A stretch of 64,000 nucleotides of DNA from RUG572 sp964386385. Lineage in GTDB: Bacteria; Verrucomicrobiota; Kiritimatiellia; RFP12; UBA1067. Positions 1 to 8,169 of this stretch are shown here, piece by piece. Position 1 is the stretch's first letter, and every line of letters begins with the position of its first letter. The position numbers were made by a program, and so were the translations under genes. Under the pieces are notes generated by a model. That model searched no databases. It was given only the letters and a program-made list of their open reading frames with translations, and was not told where the DNA came from. Location of the stretch: contig CAYLRN010000003.1 in NCBI GenBank assembly GCA_964386385.1, forward strand, positions 124,001 to 188,000, read 5' to 3'.

Positions 1-1
1 G

Positions 2-460
2 ACGTACGAGGGGCTTGTGGACCGCCTCGTCCCGATGTTCCAGCTCGTCTACAACGGCGTCATCCTCTCCAACCCGTTCACGACGACGGTGAACGCCACG
101 CTGAAGGGGCGGCCCAGCGAACTCAAGACGGTCGAGTTTGGCGCCCGTCCGAGCTTCTACTTCTACGCCAACTTCCTGACGCCGGGCAAGGGACGCAACT
201 GGATGGGCGACATAGACCTCGAATGCGGCACGGACGCGCAGCTGCGCGAGTCCGTCGCCGCGCTGAAGCGCGGCGTGGACGACTACGCGAAGCTCTGGAA
301 ACTCCAGTACGCGTTCATGGACGGACACGACGAGCTCTCTCCCGGCGTCTACCGCACGACGTATTCGACCGGCGCGCGCGTCTACGTGAACTACAACAAG
401 ACGCCGGTCTCCGCAGACGGCGTGACCGTCAAGGCGGAGGATTGGCTGCTTGTGGAATGA
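2..460 (+). CDS. C-terminal fragment of a glycan-active protein (DUF5696/GH101-like)
   Basis: The frame is open from base 2, so this is the last 152 codons of a gene that starts outside the window. The fragment reads like the end of a large (beta/alpha) glycan-processing protein: a YNGVILSNPF segment, an EFGARPSFYFY segment, then a short beta-sandwich with GARVYVNYN near the stop. The closing strands resemble those of the GH101-like protein at 58244-60727 (VFVN, then a GF/DWLL strand), and resemblance to the DUF5696 family is from memory. The catalytic part is not visible, so substrate and export cannot be judged. Family assignment is tentative; that it is coding is secure. Confidence 0.6.
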   Translation, partial: TYEGLVDRLVPMFQLVYNGVILSNPFTTTVNATLKGRPSELKTVEFGARPSFYFYANFLTPGKGRNWMGDIDLECGTDAQLRESVAALKRGVDDYAKLWKLQYAFMDGHDELSPGVYRTTYSTGARVYVNYNKTPVSADGVTVKAEDWLLVE

Positions 461-483
461 CCTCCCCAAGGCGAATCGGCTTT

Positions 484-492
484 TGCTATACT
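484..492 (+). promoter_or_regulatory. extended -10 promoter for the Bax-inhibitor-like gene
   Basis: TGC followed by TATACT, about 40 bases before the ATG at 534, with an AAGGAG ribosome site at 521-526. No convincing -35 is visible, as expected for an extended -10 promoter. The same TGnTA.A.T pattern recurs upstream of many genes in this window. Confidence 0.55.
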
Positions 493-533
493 CCTTCCTC
501 CAAGGAGAACAACCATTTAAAAGGAGAACGGCC

Positions 534-1271
534 ATGAACGAGATCAACGACTACGAGAAGTTCTTTGACAGCGGGCGCGGGGGCGTCGGCCCCGGAATGA
601 CGGCGCGGCAGACGCACATTGCGAGGACGTTCCGCCTTGTCTACGGGTGGATGTGCGCGGGCCTTGCCATTTCCGGCGCGATCGCCTGGTACGTGGCGGC
701 GAGCGGGCTCTGGCAGAAGGTGGTGACCGGCCCCGGAATGGCGTTCTGCATCATCGCGCAGCTGGCGCTCGTCTTCATCCTCTCGGCGGCGATCAACAAG
801 CTGGCCGCACTGGCGGCGTGTCTCATGTTCATAGGCTACGCCGCGCTGAACGGCCTTACGCTTTCAACCATCTTCATCGCCTACGAGCTTGCGGCGATCC
901 AGCGCGTGTTCTTCATCACCGCCGGAATGTTCGGCGGCTTCGCGCTGTACGGCTCGTTCACGAAGTCGAACCTATCGGGGATGGGCTCGGTGTGCGGCAT
1001 GGCGCTCTGGGGGCTGATCGTCGCCGGAATCGTGAACATGTTCTGCAAGAGCTCCGGGCTTGACTGGGCGATTTCCTTCGCGGGCGTCGTCATCTTCTCC
1101 GGCCTCACGATGTACGACACGCAGAAGATCCGCCGGCTCGCGGACGCCGAAGGAAGCCTGGATTCTCAGACCGTCTTCAAGTACGGCATAGTCGGCGCGC
1201 TGTCGCTCTACCTTGACTTCATCAACCTGTTCCTCTATCTCCTCCGCTTCTTCGGAAACCGCAGGGACTGA
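534..1271 (+). CDS. Bax inhibitor-1/YccA (TMBIM) family membrane protein
   Basis: A 245-residue integral membrane protein with about seven hydrophobic helices after a soluble N-terminus of roughly 35 residues. Late helices carry the GLTMYDTQKI segment typical of TMBIM/YccA proteins, whose aspartates form a pH-sensing pair in characterised members, followed by a final LYLDFINLFLYLLR helix. Members are pH-dependent calcium-leak channels or regulators of membrane proteolysis (YccA with FtsH). The ATG at 534 is preferred to earlier in-frame codons because AAGGAG lies 7 bases upstream and the extended -10 at 484 would then produce a short leader. mfd follows after 5 bases and is probably cotranscribed. 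Confidence 0.88.
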   Translation: MNEINDYEKFFDSGRGGVGPGMTARQTHIARTFRLVYGWMCAGLAISGAIAWYVAASGLWQKVVTGPGMAFCIIAQLALVFILSAAINKLAALAACLMFIGYAALNGLTLSTIFIAYELAAIQRVFFITAGMFGGFALYGSFTKSNLSGMGSVCGMALWGLIVAGIVNMFCKSSGLDWAISFAGVVIFSGLTMYDTQKIRRLADAEGSLDSQTVFKYGIVGALSLYLDFINLFLYLLRFFGNRRD

Positions 1272-1276
1272 CGCAG

Positions 1277-4200
1277 ATGGTCCGGAAAGGGGACGGACTG
1301 CCGGACGGACGCCTGGCGCGTTTCATCGAGGCGTTCGCGGCGGGGACGGACCTTCCGTCCCCGCGTCTGTCCCTTTCTTCGTTCACGGGGTCGTCCGCCG
1401 CGTTCGCGGCAGCGTCCCTGGCGCTTTCGCCGCAGGGCGAAGTCCCGTTCGTCCTCGCCGTCACGCCCGGCCTTCCGGAGGCCGACGCGCTGGCGGACGA
1501 TCTGCAGACGCTGGCGGGCGAATGCGACGTCCGCGTCCTGGAGTTCCCTCTTGCGCTTGACGGCGACAAGGCGGCGATGGCGGCGCGGCTGAAGACCGCG
1601 GCCGCCCTTGGCGCATACGCCATCAGGCCGTATCCGCTGGTGGTCGTCGTGCCGTTCGGCGCGGTGCGCGACGGCGTCGCCCGCCCGGCGGCGGTAGACG
1701 CGGCGACGGTCCGACTGGAGTGCGGCGTCGCGCCGGAGGGGGGATTTGCGAAAGTCCTCAAACGGCTTCTCGCGGCAGGCTATGAAAGGGCGCCTGAGGT
1801 GACGGCGGCGGGGCAGTGTTCCGTGCGGGGAGGGGTTCTGGACGCCTGGTCGCCCGACGCGGCGTGTCCGGTCCGCGCGGAGTTCTTCGGCGACGAGCTG
1901 GAGTCGCTTAGGACGTTCGACCCGGCGCTGCAGACGTCCACGGGGGGAGTCGAATCTGCGGAATTCCAGCCGGTCGGACTTGGCGAGGCGGACGTGCTGC
2001 CGTTTCTTGACGCCGTGCCCGCCGGCGGGACTGCGCTCTGGCTTGAGCACAACGAATACTCGTCGGAAGTTCCGGACGCCGGGACGCGGTTCGTTCGCCA
2101 GCTCTTCACCGGAGACCCTGCGCCGCGCGGCGTTCCGTCAGGCAGCTTCCAGACGTCCCCCCTGCCCGGCTTCGCCGAACTTGGGATGGAGGCCGCGCGG
2201 AACCCGGAGCTGCTGGACGCGGCGCGCGCCAGGCTGCAGGCGCATCTCGCCTCCGCGCGCCGGCGCGGCGTCCTTGTAGTGGAGGAGCCGGAGCTTTCTG
2301 GCGGATTCGAGGCGCCCGGCCTCGTCGTCGTGACGAAGAGCGACAGGGTCTTCGCCCATCGCCGCCGGGCTGGCGCCGTCCCCGCCCTGCGGAAGGTGCA
2401 GGGCGAACGGCTTTCGGAGACGCTCGACGTGGAGCCGGGCGAATACGTCGTGCACGTCGACCACGGCATCGGCCGCTTCGTCGGGTCTTCGGAGGTCGAA
2501 GTCGCCGGGCGCAAAAGCGAGGTGTTCACCGTCGAATACGCCGACGGCGCGCTGCTGCACGTGCCGGTGGACCACGCGCATCTCCTTTCGCGCTACGTCG
2601 GCGTGAAGGGCGCGCCGGTGAAGATGCACCGGCTGGACGGACGTCGCTGGACGAAGGAGAAGGCCGCCGCCCAGCGCTCCGTGCAGGACCTGGCGGCCTC
2701 CCTGCTCGAGACCCAGGCGCGCCGCGCCGTGACGCCCGGCTTCGCCTACGAGGTCGACACCCCCGAAATCGCCGATTTCGAGGCCGCATTCCCCTACGAG
2801 GCCACGCCCGACCAGGCCGGCGCCGTAGCCGACGTCCGGCGCGACATGGTCTCGAAAAAGCCGATGGACCGACTTCTCTGCGGCGACGCCGGATACGGCA
2901 AGACGGAAGTCGCCATGCGCGCCGCGTTCATCGCCGCGATGAACGGACGCCAGACGGCTCTCCTCGCCCCCACGACCGTCCTCGCCGAACAGCACTACGA
3001 GACGTTCCTCGCCCGCTTCGACGGAACGCCCGTACGCATCGAGACCATGAGCCGCTTCCAGGGCGATGAGGCGAAAAAGGCCACGCGCGCAAGGCTTCTC
3101 TCCGGCGCGACGGACATCGTGATCGGTACGCACGCGCTCCTTTCATCGAAGGTGCAGTTCCACGACCTCGGCCTCATCGTGATCGACGAGGAACAGCGCT
3201 TCGGCGTCCGCCACAAGGAATTCCTCAAGCGCCTTCGCGCCACCGCGGATGTCCTTACGATGAGCGCCACGCCGATTCCGCGGACGCTCTACATGTCCAT
3301 GACCGGCGCGCGCGACCTCTCGCTCCTGCGCACTCCCCCGCGCGAGCGCGTGGCGACGGAGACGAAGATCGTGCGCGATTCCGACGCGGTCGTCAGGGCG
3401 GCGATGATGAAGGAGCTCGCCCGCGGCGGACAGGTCTACTTCCTCCACAACCGGGTGATGACGATCGAGACGACGTGCGCCCGCCTCCGCGAACTCGTGC
3501 CGTCGGCGAAAATCGAAGTCGCACACGGCCAGATGCCCTCCGCCCAGCTCGCCGAGAAGATGCAGAGATTCGCAAAGGGCGACGCCGACGTCCTTCTCTG
3601 CACGACGATTGTCGAGAGCGGCCTTGACATTCCAAGGGCGAACACCATTCTCGTGGACAGGGCGGACCGGTTCGGACTTGCCGAGCTATACCAGCTGCGC
3701 GGCCGCGTCGGACGCTCCTCGCGCCAGGGCTACGCCTACTTCCTCCTCCCGGCCGAGGGCTCCATCGACTCCGAGGCCCGCGAACGCCTGGACGCGCTCA
3801 AGAAGCACGGCGGTCTCGGAGCCGGATTCAACGTCGCCCTGCGCGACCTTGAAATACGCGGAGCCGGCAACCTGCTCGGCATGGAGCAGAGCGGACACAT
3901 CGCCGCCGTCGGCTTCCACCTCTACTGCCAGCTCCTCCGGCGCACGGTCGCGCGCATGAAGGGCGAAGCCGTGCCGGATATCGTCGACGTCTCCCTCAAC
4001 TTCGACTTCCTCGACTTCTCCCCGTCCTCTGCGGACGCCGACGATACGGGCGCCTGCCTACCATATTCCTACGTCGAAGACGAGGCCCAGCGCGTCGACT
4101 TCCACCGCCGCCTCGCCCAGACCGCGACAATGCGCGACGTGAAGAAGCTGAAGCGCGAACTCGCGGACCGCTACGGACGCCTGCCAAAGGCGGCAGAACG

Positions 4201-4396
4201 GCTCGTGCGCCTTGCCGAACTCCGCGTCCTCTGCGCCGAGACCGGGCTGGCGGCCGTGACGGTCGTCGGACGCAAGGCGCTCTTCTACCGGCGCGGCTCG
4301 TCCGTCGTCTCCTTTGTCGGGCATCTCGACGGCGCTGCCTCTCCCGAACGGAAGCTCGCGCATCTGGCCAGGCTCGTCAGAAATCCGCCAAAATGA
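1277..4396 (+). CDS. mfd: transcription-repair coupling factor Mfd
   Basis: A 1039-residue SF2 translocase that pushes stalled RNA polymerase off DNA and recruits UvrA to lesions. Domains in order: a divergent UvrB-like N-terminus (about 1-350), a CarD/RNAP-interacting domain near 385-450 (EYVVHVDHGIGRF), helicase motor with Walker A GDAGYGKTE near 533 and DEEQRFG near 636, SATPIPRTL motif, helicase C domain with QLRGRVGRS, then the translocation motif region (GNLLGMEQSGHIAAVGF) and a C-terminal TRCF domain. It is about 100 residues shorter than E. coli Mfd, mostly through a shorter N-terminus. It starts 5 bases after the membrane-protein stop. Assignment is firm. Confidence 0.97.
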   Translation: MVRKGDGLPDGRLARFIEAFAAGTDLPSPRLSLSSFTGSSAAFAAASLALSPQGEVPFVLAVTPGLPEADALADDLQTLAGECDVRVLEFPLALDGDKAAMAARLKTAAALGAYAIRPYPLVVVVPFGAVRDGVARPAAVDAATVRLECGVAPEGGFAKVLKRLLAAGYERAPEVTAAGQCSVRGGVLDAWSPDAACPVRAEFFGDELESLRTFDPALQTSTGGVESAEFQPVGLGEADVLPFLDAVPAGGTALWLEHNEYSSEVPDAGTRFVRQLFTGDPAPRGVPSGSFQTSPLPGFAELGMEAARNPELLDAARARLQAHLASARRRGVLVVEEPELSGGFEAPGLVVVTKSDRVFAHRRRAGAVPALRKVQGERLSETLDVEPGEYVVHVDHGIGRFVGSSEVEVAGRKSEVFTVEYADGALLHVPVDHAHLLSRYVGVKGAPVKMHRLDGRRWTKEKAAAQRSVQDLAASLLETQARRAVTPGFAYEVDTPEIADFEAAFPYEATPDQAGAVADVRRDMVSKKPMDRLLCGDAGYGKTEVAMRAAFIAAMNGRQTALLAPTTVLAEQHYETFLARFDGTPVRIETMSRFQGDEAKKATRARLLSGATDIVIGTHALLSSKVQFHDLGLIVIDEEQRFGVRHKEFLKRLRATADVLTMSATPIPRTLYMSMTGARDLSLLRTPPRERVATETKIVRDSDAVVRAAMMKELARGGQVYFLHNRVMTIETTCARLRELVPSAKIEVAHGQMPSAQLAEKMQRFAKGDADVLLCTTIVESGLDIPRANTILVDRADRFGLAELYQLRGRVGRSSRQGYAYFLLPAEGSIDSEARERLDALKKHGGLGAGFNVALRDLEIRGAGNLLGMEQSGHIAAVGFHLYCQLLRRTVARMKGEAVPDIVDVSLNFDFLDFSPSSADADDTGACLPYSYVEDEAQRVDFHRRLAQTATMRDVKKLKRELADRYGRLPKAAERLVRLAELRVLCAETGLAAVTVVGRKALFYRRGSSVVSFVGHLDGAASPERKLAHLARLVRNPPK

Positions 4397-4415
4397 CCTC
4401 ATAGAGGGATTTGAC

Positions 4416-5471
4416 ATGGTGAACAGAGCGCTTGCAGAGAAACTTGTACGGGAGCGGACGCTTTCGCATGGCGAATATGAACGGCTCGTGGACGAGGCAG
4501 ACGATCGCGACGCGGCCGCACTGGCGGCGGCGGCGGACGCCGTCCGCAGGGAGCTTTTCGGCGCCGGCGTGTTCATTCGCGGGCTGGTGGAGATCTCGAA
4601 CCGCTGCAGGAACGACTGCCTCTACTGCGGCATAAGGCGGGGAAATGCGTCGGCGCGGAGATATCGCCTTGCGCCGGAGGAGATCGTCGCCTGCGCGGAC
4701 GAGGGCTACCGACTGGGCTTCATGACGGTCGTCCTCCAGGGAGGGGAGGACCCGTTCTTCACCGACGACGTCGTCTGCGGAATCGTCCGCGCCATCAAGC
4801 GCCGCCATCCCGACCAGGCGGTGACGCTTTCCCTTGGAGAGCGATCCGCGGAAAGCTACCGCGCATTGCGCGAGGCCGGGGCGGATCGCTACCTTCTTCG
4901 GCACGAGACCGCCTCGCCGGAGCATTACGCGAAGCTGCATCCGCCGGAGATGCGCTGGGATGCGAGAATGGAGTGTCTGCGCGAACTGCGCAGGTTGGGC
5001 TTCCAGGTGGGATGCGGCTTCATGGTTGGAAGTCCGTTCCAGACGCCGCGCGAACTTGCCATGGACTTGAAGTTCGTCGAGGAGTTCAAGCCGGAGATGT
5101 GCGGCGTCGGCCCGTTCGTGCCGCATCGCGACACGCCGCTGGGGCGTTTCCGGGCGGGTACTGTGGAGAAGACCTGCCTGATGCTCTCCATCCTGCGCCT
5201 CGTCCATCCGCCTATGCTGATCCCCTCGACGACGGCGCTGGGGACGATCGCCGAGGACGGACGCGAACGCGGCATTTTGGCCGGGGCGAACGTCGTCATG
5301 CCGAACCTCTCCCCGCCGTCCGTGCGCTCCAAGTACGAGCTCTACGACAACAAGGTCCATTCCGCCGCCGAGTCCGCGCAGTGCATTGAAGACCTCTCAC
5401 GGCGCCTGGCGGCAATCGGCTTCCACGTCGCCGCCGGCCGGGGCGACTTCCGCGCTCCTTCCCTCGGATGA
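4416..5471 (+). CDS. hydE: [FeFe]-hydrogenase maturase HydE (radical SAM)
   Basis: A 351-residue radical SAM enzyme. CRNDCLYC (about residues 64-71) is the CX3CX2C cluster motif for the SAM-binding [4Fe-4S]; VLQGGEDPFF and SLGERS are typical HydE/BioB-like barrel strands, and GVGPFVPHRDTPL is a HydE signature. HydE helps assemble the H-cluster of [FeFe]-hydrogenases with HydF and HydG. ATG 4416 is chosen for the GAGGGA site at 4404-4409; the open frame extends further back inside mfd but without a ribosome site. No hydF, hydG or hydrogenase gene is present in the window. HydE versus the related PylB rests on motif recall. Confidence 0.88.
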   Translation: MVNRALAEKLVRERTLSHGEYERLVDEADDRDAAALAAAADAVRRELFGAGVFIRGLVEISNRCRNDCLYCGIRRGNASARRYRLAPEEIVACADEGYRLGFMTVVLQGGEDPFFTDDVVCGIVRAIKRRHPDQAVTLSLGERSAESYRALREAGADRYLLRHETASPEHYAKLHPPEMRWDARMECLRELRRLGFQVGCGFMVGSPFQTPRELAMDLKFVEEFKPEMCGVGPFVPHRDTPLGRFRAGTVEKTCLMLSILRLVHPPMLIPSTTALGTIAEDGRERGILAGANVVMPNLSPPSVRSKYELYDNKVHSAAESAQCIEDLSRRLAAIGFHVAAGRGDFRAPSLG

Positions 5472-5638
5472 GCCTGTCACGAATTGCCGTCCCGCCGTCC
5501 ACGAATCCGGGGTGTCCGGGAACGGGATTTTTGAATGGCAATCGCTTCCGAAAGGTGATAATATGGTTCGCGTTGGTGCGCCGGTTTTCGCGGCTGGCCG
5601 CAGAAGGTTTTTCAGTGGATTCAAAGGAGAAAAGACCG

Positions 5639-7057
5639 ATGAAGACAGAAGGTTTCAAGATGAACAGGCGCGGGTTTCTCGCGGCGGCCGGAGCGGCGGC
5701 CGGCTTCAGCGTCCTTCCGCGCAGGCTTGTCGCCGGCAGCGGACAGACCCCGCCTAGCGAGACGGTGTGCGTGGCGGCGATCGGCACGGGCGGCCGCGCG
5801 GGGGGCGACATCTGGGGCCTGAAGCACGCCGGCGCGAAGATCGTCGGCCTCTGCGACGTGGACGAGCGCCGTTCCGCAGGAATGCGCAAGAGCCATCCGA
5901 AGACGCCGTATTTCGTCAAGTACCGCGAAATGCTGGACAAGCTCGACAAGGAGATCGACGCCGTGATGATCGGCGTTCCGGACCACTGGCACGCGACGAT
6001 GGCGGTGGAATGCCTCAAACGCGGCAAGCACGTGCAGTGCGAAAAGCCCCTTGCCCAGAGCTTCCACGAGATGGACGCGATGCTCGACGCCGCCAAGGCG
6101 AACCCGAAGCTCGTCACGCAGGCGATGAACCAGGGCCACGCCTACGACACGATCCGCGACTTCCGCGAATGGGTCGAGGCCGGCCTCATAGGCGACGTCA
6201 CCGAGGCGCACATCTGGTGTCCCGCCGTCTACTCCTTCATGGACGTCCTCAAGGACATGGAGAGGAAATGGGACGTGCCGAAGGAACTGGACTGGGAGCA
6301 GTGGCAGGGCCCCGTGCCGCACCGTCCGTATTTCCCGAAGTTCCTGCCTGGCGCCTGGCGCTTCTGGACGATGTACGGCACGAACACTCTGGGCGACTGG
6401 AGCTGCCACCTGATGGACCCGCTCTTCTGGACGCTCGGCCTCGGCCTCCCCAAGACCGTCAAGGCGGAGGTCTTCGGCAGCTGGACGCCCGACGCCCACG
6501 GTCTCACGTTCCCGAAGGGCGTGAAGACGACGTTCGAGTACGTCACCCGCGCCGGCAAGCCGTTCAAGCTCGTCTGGTTCGACGGCGAGGCCTGCAAGAC
6601 AGTCCCGAAGCCCGCGCAGTGGAAGGGCGAGGACAAGATGTTCCCCGCGTTCAACACGAAGGAACTGCGCGACACGCGCGATGGCATGGCCAACGGAGCG
6701 TTCGTCTACGGCACTCGCGGCGTGATCGAATACGGACACCACGGCGCAAACTACCTTCGCATGCTTCCCGACATGACGCTTGAGAAGCTGCGCAAGGAAG
6801 GCGGCTGCCCGGAGCGGAAGTACGCGCGCGTTCCCGGCGGCGACCCCTACAAGGAGTTCATCGCGGCCGTCAAGGGCGGCACGCCGGTCGGCAGCGATTT
6901 CGCCTACGCCGGCGCGATGACGCAGTGCTCCCTCACTGGCGTGGCCGCGCTCTTCGACCCCGGGAAACTGCTGAAGTGGGACGACGCGAAGCGCTGCTTC
7001 GCCAACAGCTCCGCGGCGAATGGTCGCCTCAACCAGGAACGCCTCGCCGGTTGGTGA
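5639..7057 (+). CDS. Tat-exported Gfo/Idh/MocA family oxidoreductase
   Basis: A 472-residue protein starting with a twin-arginine leader (MNRRGFLAAAGAAAGFSVLP), so it should be exported folded with its cofactor. The Rossmann motif AAIGTGGRAGGDIWGL is at about 44-60, EKPLAQ near 134 (the usual EKP lysine), and GDWSCHLMDPLFW near 250 marks the PVC-type secreted subgroup. Family members oxidise or reduce sugars using NAD(P). ATG 5639 follows AAAGGAG; an internal ATG at 5660 starts directly at the Tat motif and is an alternative. The next gene, also Tat-type, follows after 38 bases, and such pairs in PVC bacteria suggest keto-sugar metabolism outside the cytoplasm (inference). Confidence 0.9.
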   Translation: MKTEGFKMNRRGFLAAAGAAAGFSVLPRRLVAGSGQTPPSETVCVAAIGTGGRAGGDIWGLKHAGAKIVGLCDVDERRSAGMRKSHPKTPYFVKYREMLDKLDKEIDAVMIGVPDHWHATMAVECLKRGKHVQCEKPLAQSFHEMDAMLDAAKANPKLVTQAMNQGHAYDTIRDFREWVEAGLIGDVTEAHIWCPAVYSFMDVLKDMERKWDVPKELDWEQWQGPVPHRPYFPKFLPGAWRFWTMYGTNTLGDWSCHLMDPLFWTLGLGLPKTVKAEVFGSWTPDAHGLTFPKGVKTTFEYVTRAGKPFKLVWFDGEACKTVPKPAQWKGEDKMFPAFNTKELRDTRDGMANGAFVYGTRGVIEYGHHGANYLRMLPDMTLEKLRKEGGCPERKYARVPGGDPYKEFIAAVKGGTPVGSDFAYAGAMTQCSLTGVAALFDPGKLLKWDDAKRCFANSSAANGRLNQERLAGW

Positions 7058-7095
7058 GCGCCCGATTCCACGGGAAAGCGCAAAAGGACTTCGGA

Positions 7096-8040
7096 ATGAC
7101 GACGACAAGACGGAACTTCATGGCGGCGGCCGGCATGGGACTGGCCGTCGCGGGATGCCGCGGCACGGGACCGTGCGTTGGCAGGGACTGCGCGGCGGAC
7201 TCCAAGGCGCGGCGCTGGCGCTTCGCGATCAACCCGCCCACAATCGGCGCGTACAAGTGCAGCCTGAGGGAACAGGTCCGCCTTGCCGTCGCCGCCGGCT
7301 ACGATGGCATCGAGCCGTGGCTTGCCGACATCCAGAAGGCGAAGGCGGCGGGGGAGCTCGCCGACATACGCAAGATGTGCGAGGACGGCAACCTGACCGT
7401 CGTCAACGGCATCGGCTTCGCCCACTGGTCCCTGCCCGGCGCGGCGGAGCGCGCGAAGGGCATGGAGGAGATGAAGCGCGACATGGCGCTCGTCGCGGAA
7501 ATGGGCGGAGCGTTCATCGCCGCGCCGCCGTTCGGCCTCCAGAAGCCCGGCAGCCCGAATATCCCGCTTGACGACTTCGCGGACCGCTATCGCGCCGTCC
7601 TGGAACTCGGCGACAGTATGGGCGTCACGCCCATACTGGAGTTCTGGGGGCATTCCGCCAACCTGAGCCGCCTCGACGAGGCGCTCTACGTCATGGCGAG
7701 GTGCGGACACCCCAGGGCGGCAGTCCTTGCGGACGTCTACCACATGTACCGCGGCGGCAGCCCCTACGAGGCCCTTCGATTCCTCTCGCCCGCGACGCTG
7801 CCCGTCCTGCACATGAACGACTTCCCCGCGCAGCCGCCGAGGGAGCGGATGAAGGACGCCGACCGCGTCTGGCCGGGCGACGGCCTTGCGCCGTGGAAGA
7901 AGATCTTCGGCCTTCTCGACGCCGGCAACCTGCGTCCGTGGCTGTCCCTTGAGCTCTTCAACAAGTCCTACTGCGCCACGACGCCGCTTGACACGCTGAA
8001 GACCGGCCTTGCCAAGATGAAGCGCGTCGTGTCCGGCTGA
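7096..8040 (+). CDS. secreted sugar phosphate isomerase/epimerase-like TIM-barrel protein
   Basis: A 314-residue xylose-isomerase-like TIM barrel (AP endonuclease 2 fold). The N-terminus combines a Tat-like RRNFMAAAG start with a VAGC lipobox near residue 21, so it may be an exported lipoprotein. Barrel motifs include GYDGIEPW, PILEFWGH (metal-binding Glu), ADVYHMYRGG (Asp/His metal ligands), VLHMNDFP and WPGDG, the set found in ketose 3-epimerases and inosose isomerases. ATG 7096 is preceded by AAAAGG. It probably works with the oxidoreductase just upstream on a keto-sugar or glycoside; the substrate cannot be read from sequence. Confidence 0.86.
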   Translation: MTTTRRNFMAAAGMGLAVAGCRGTGPCVGRDCAADSKARRWRFAINPPTIGAYKCSLREQVRLAVAAGYDGIEPWLADIQKAKAAGELADIRKMCEDGNLTVVNGIGFAHWSLPGAAERAKGMEEMKRDMALVAEMGGAFIAAPPFGLQKPGSPNIPLDDFADRYRAVLELGDSMGVTPILEFWGHSANLSRLDEALYVMARCGHPRAAVLADVYHMYRGGSPYEALRFLSPATLPVLHMNDFPAQPPRERMKDADRVWPGDGLAPWKKIFGLLDAGNLRPWLSLELFNKSYCATTPLDTLKTGLAKMKRVVSG

Positions 8041-8087
8041 CCCATGCCGTCGGTGGAAACGAAGTCGCAAAAACCGCCTCCCCGCGC

Positions 8088-8116
8088 TTGACTGGAAAAA
8101 AAAAAACGAATAGAAT
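8088..8116 (+). promoter_or_regulatory. sigma70-type promoter with an 11-A homopolymer spacer
   Basis: TTGACT at 8088-8093, TAGAAT at 8111-8116, spacer exactly 17 bp. The spacer is GG, then eleven A (8096-8106), then CGAA. It is nearly the same as the promoter at 25224-25252 upstream of the other large secreted repeat protein. A homopolymer in this position is suited to changing promoter strength by slippage. Confidence 0.75.
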
Positions 8117-8169
8117 ACCCATTGTTCTCTGTTTCAAGTGTTTTCCGCGAAACTGAAAAGGAGGTCGCA

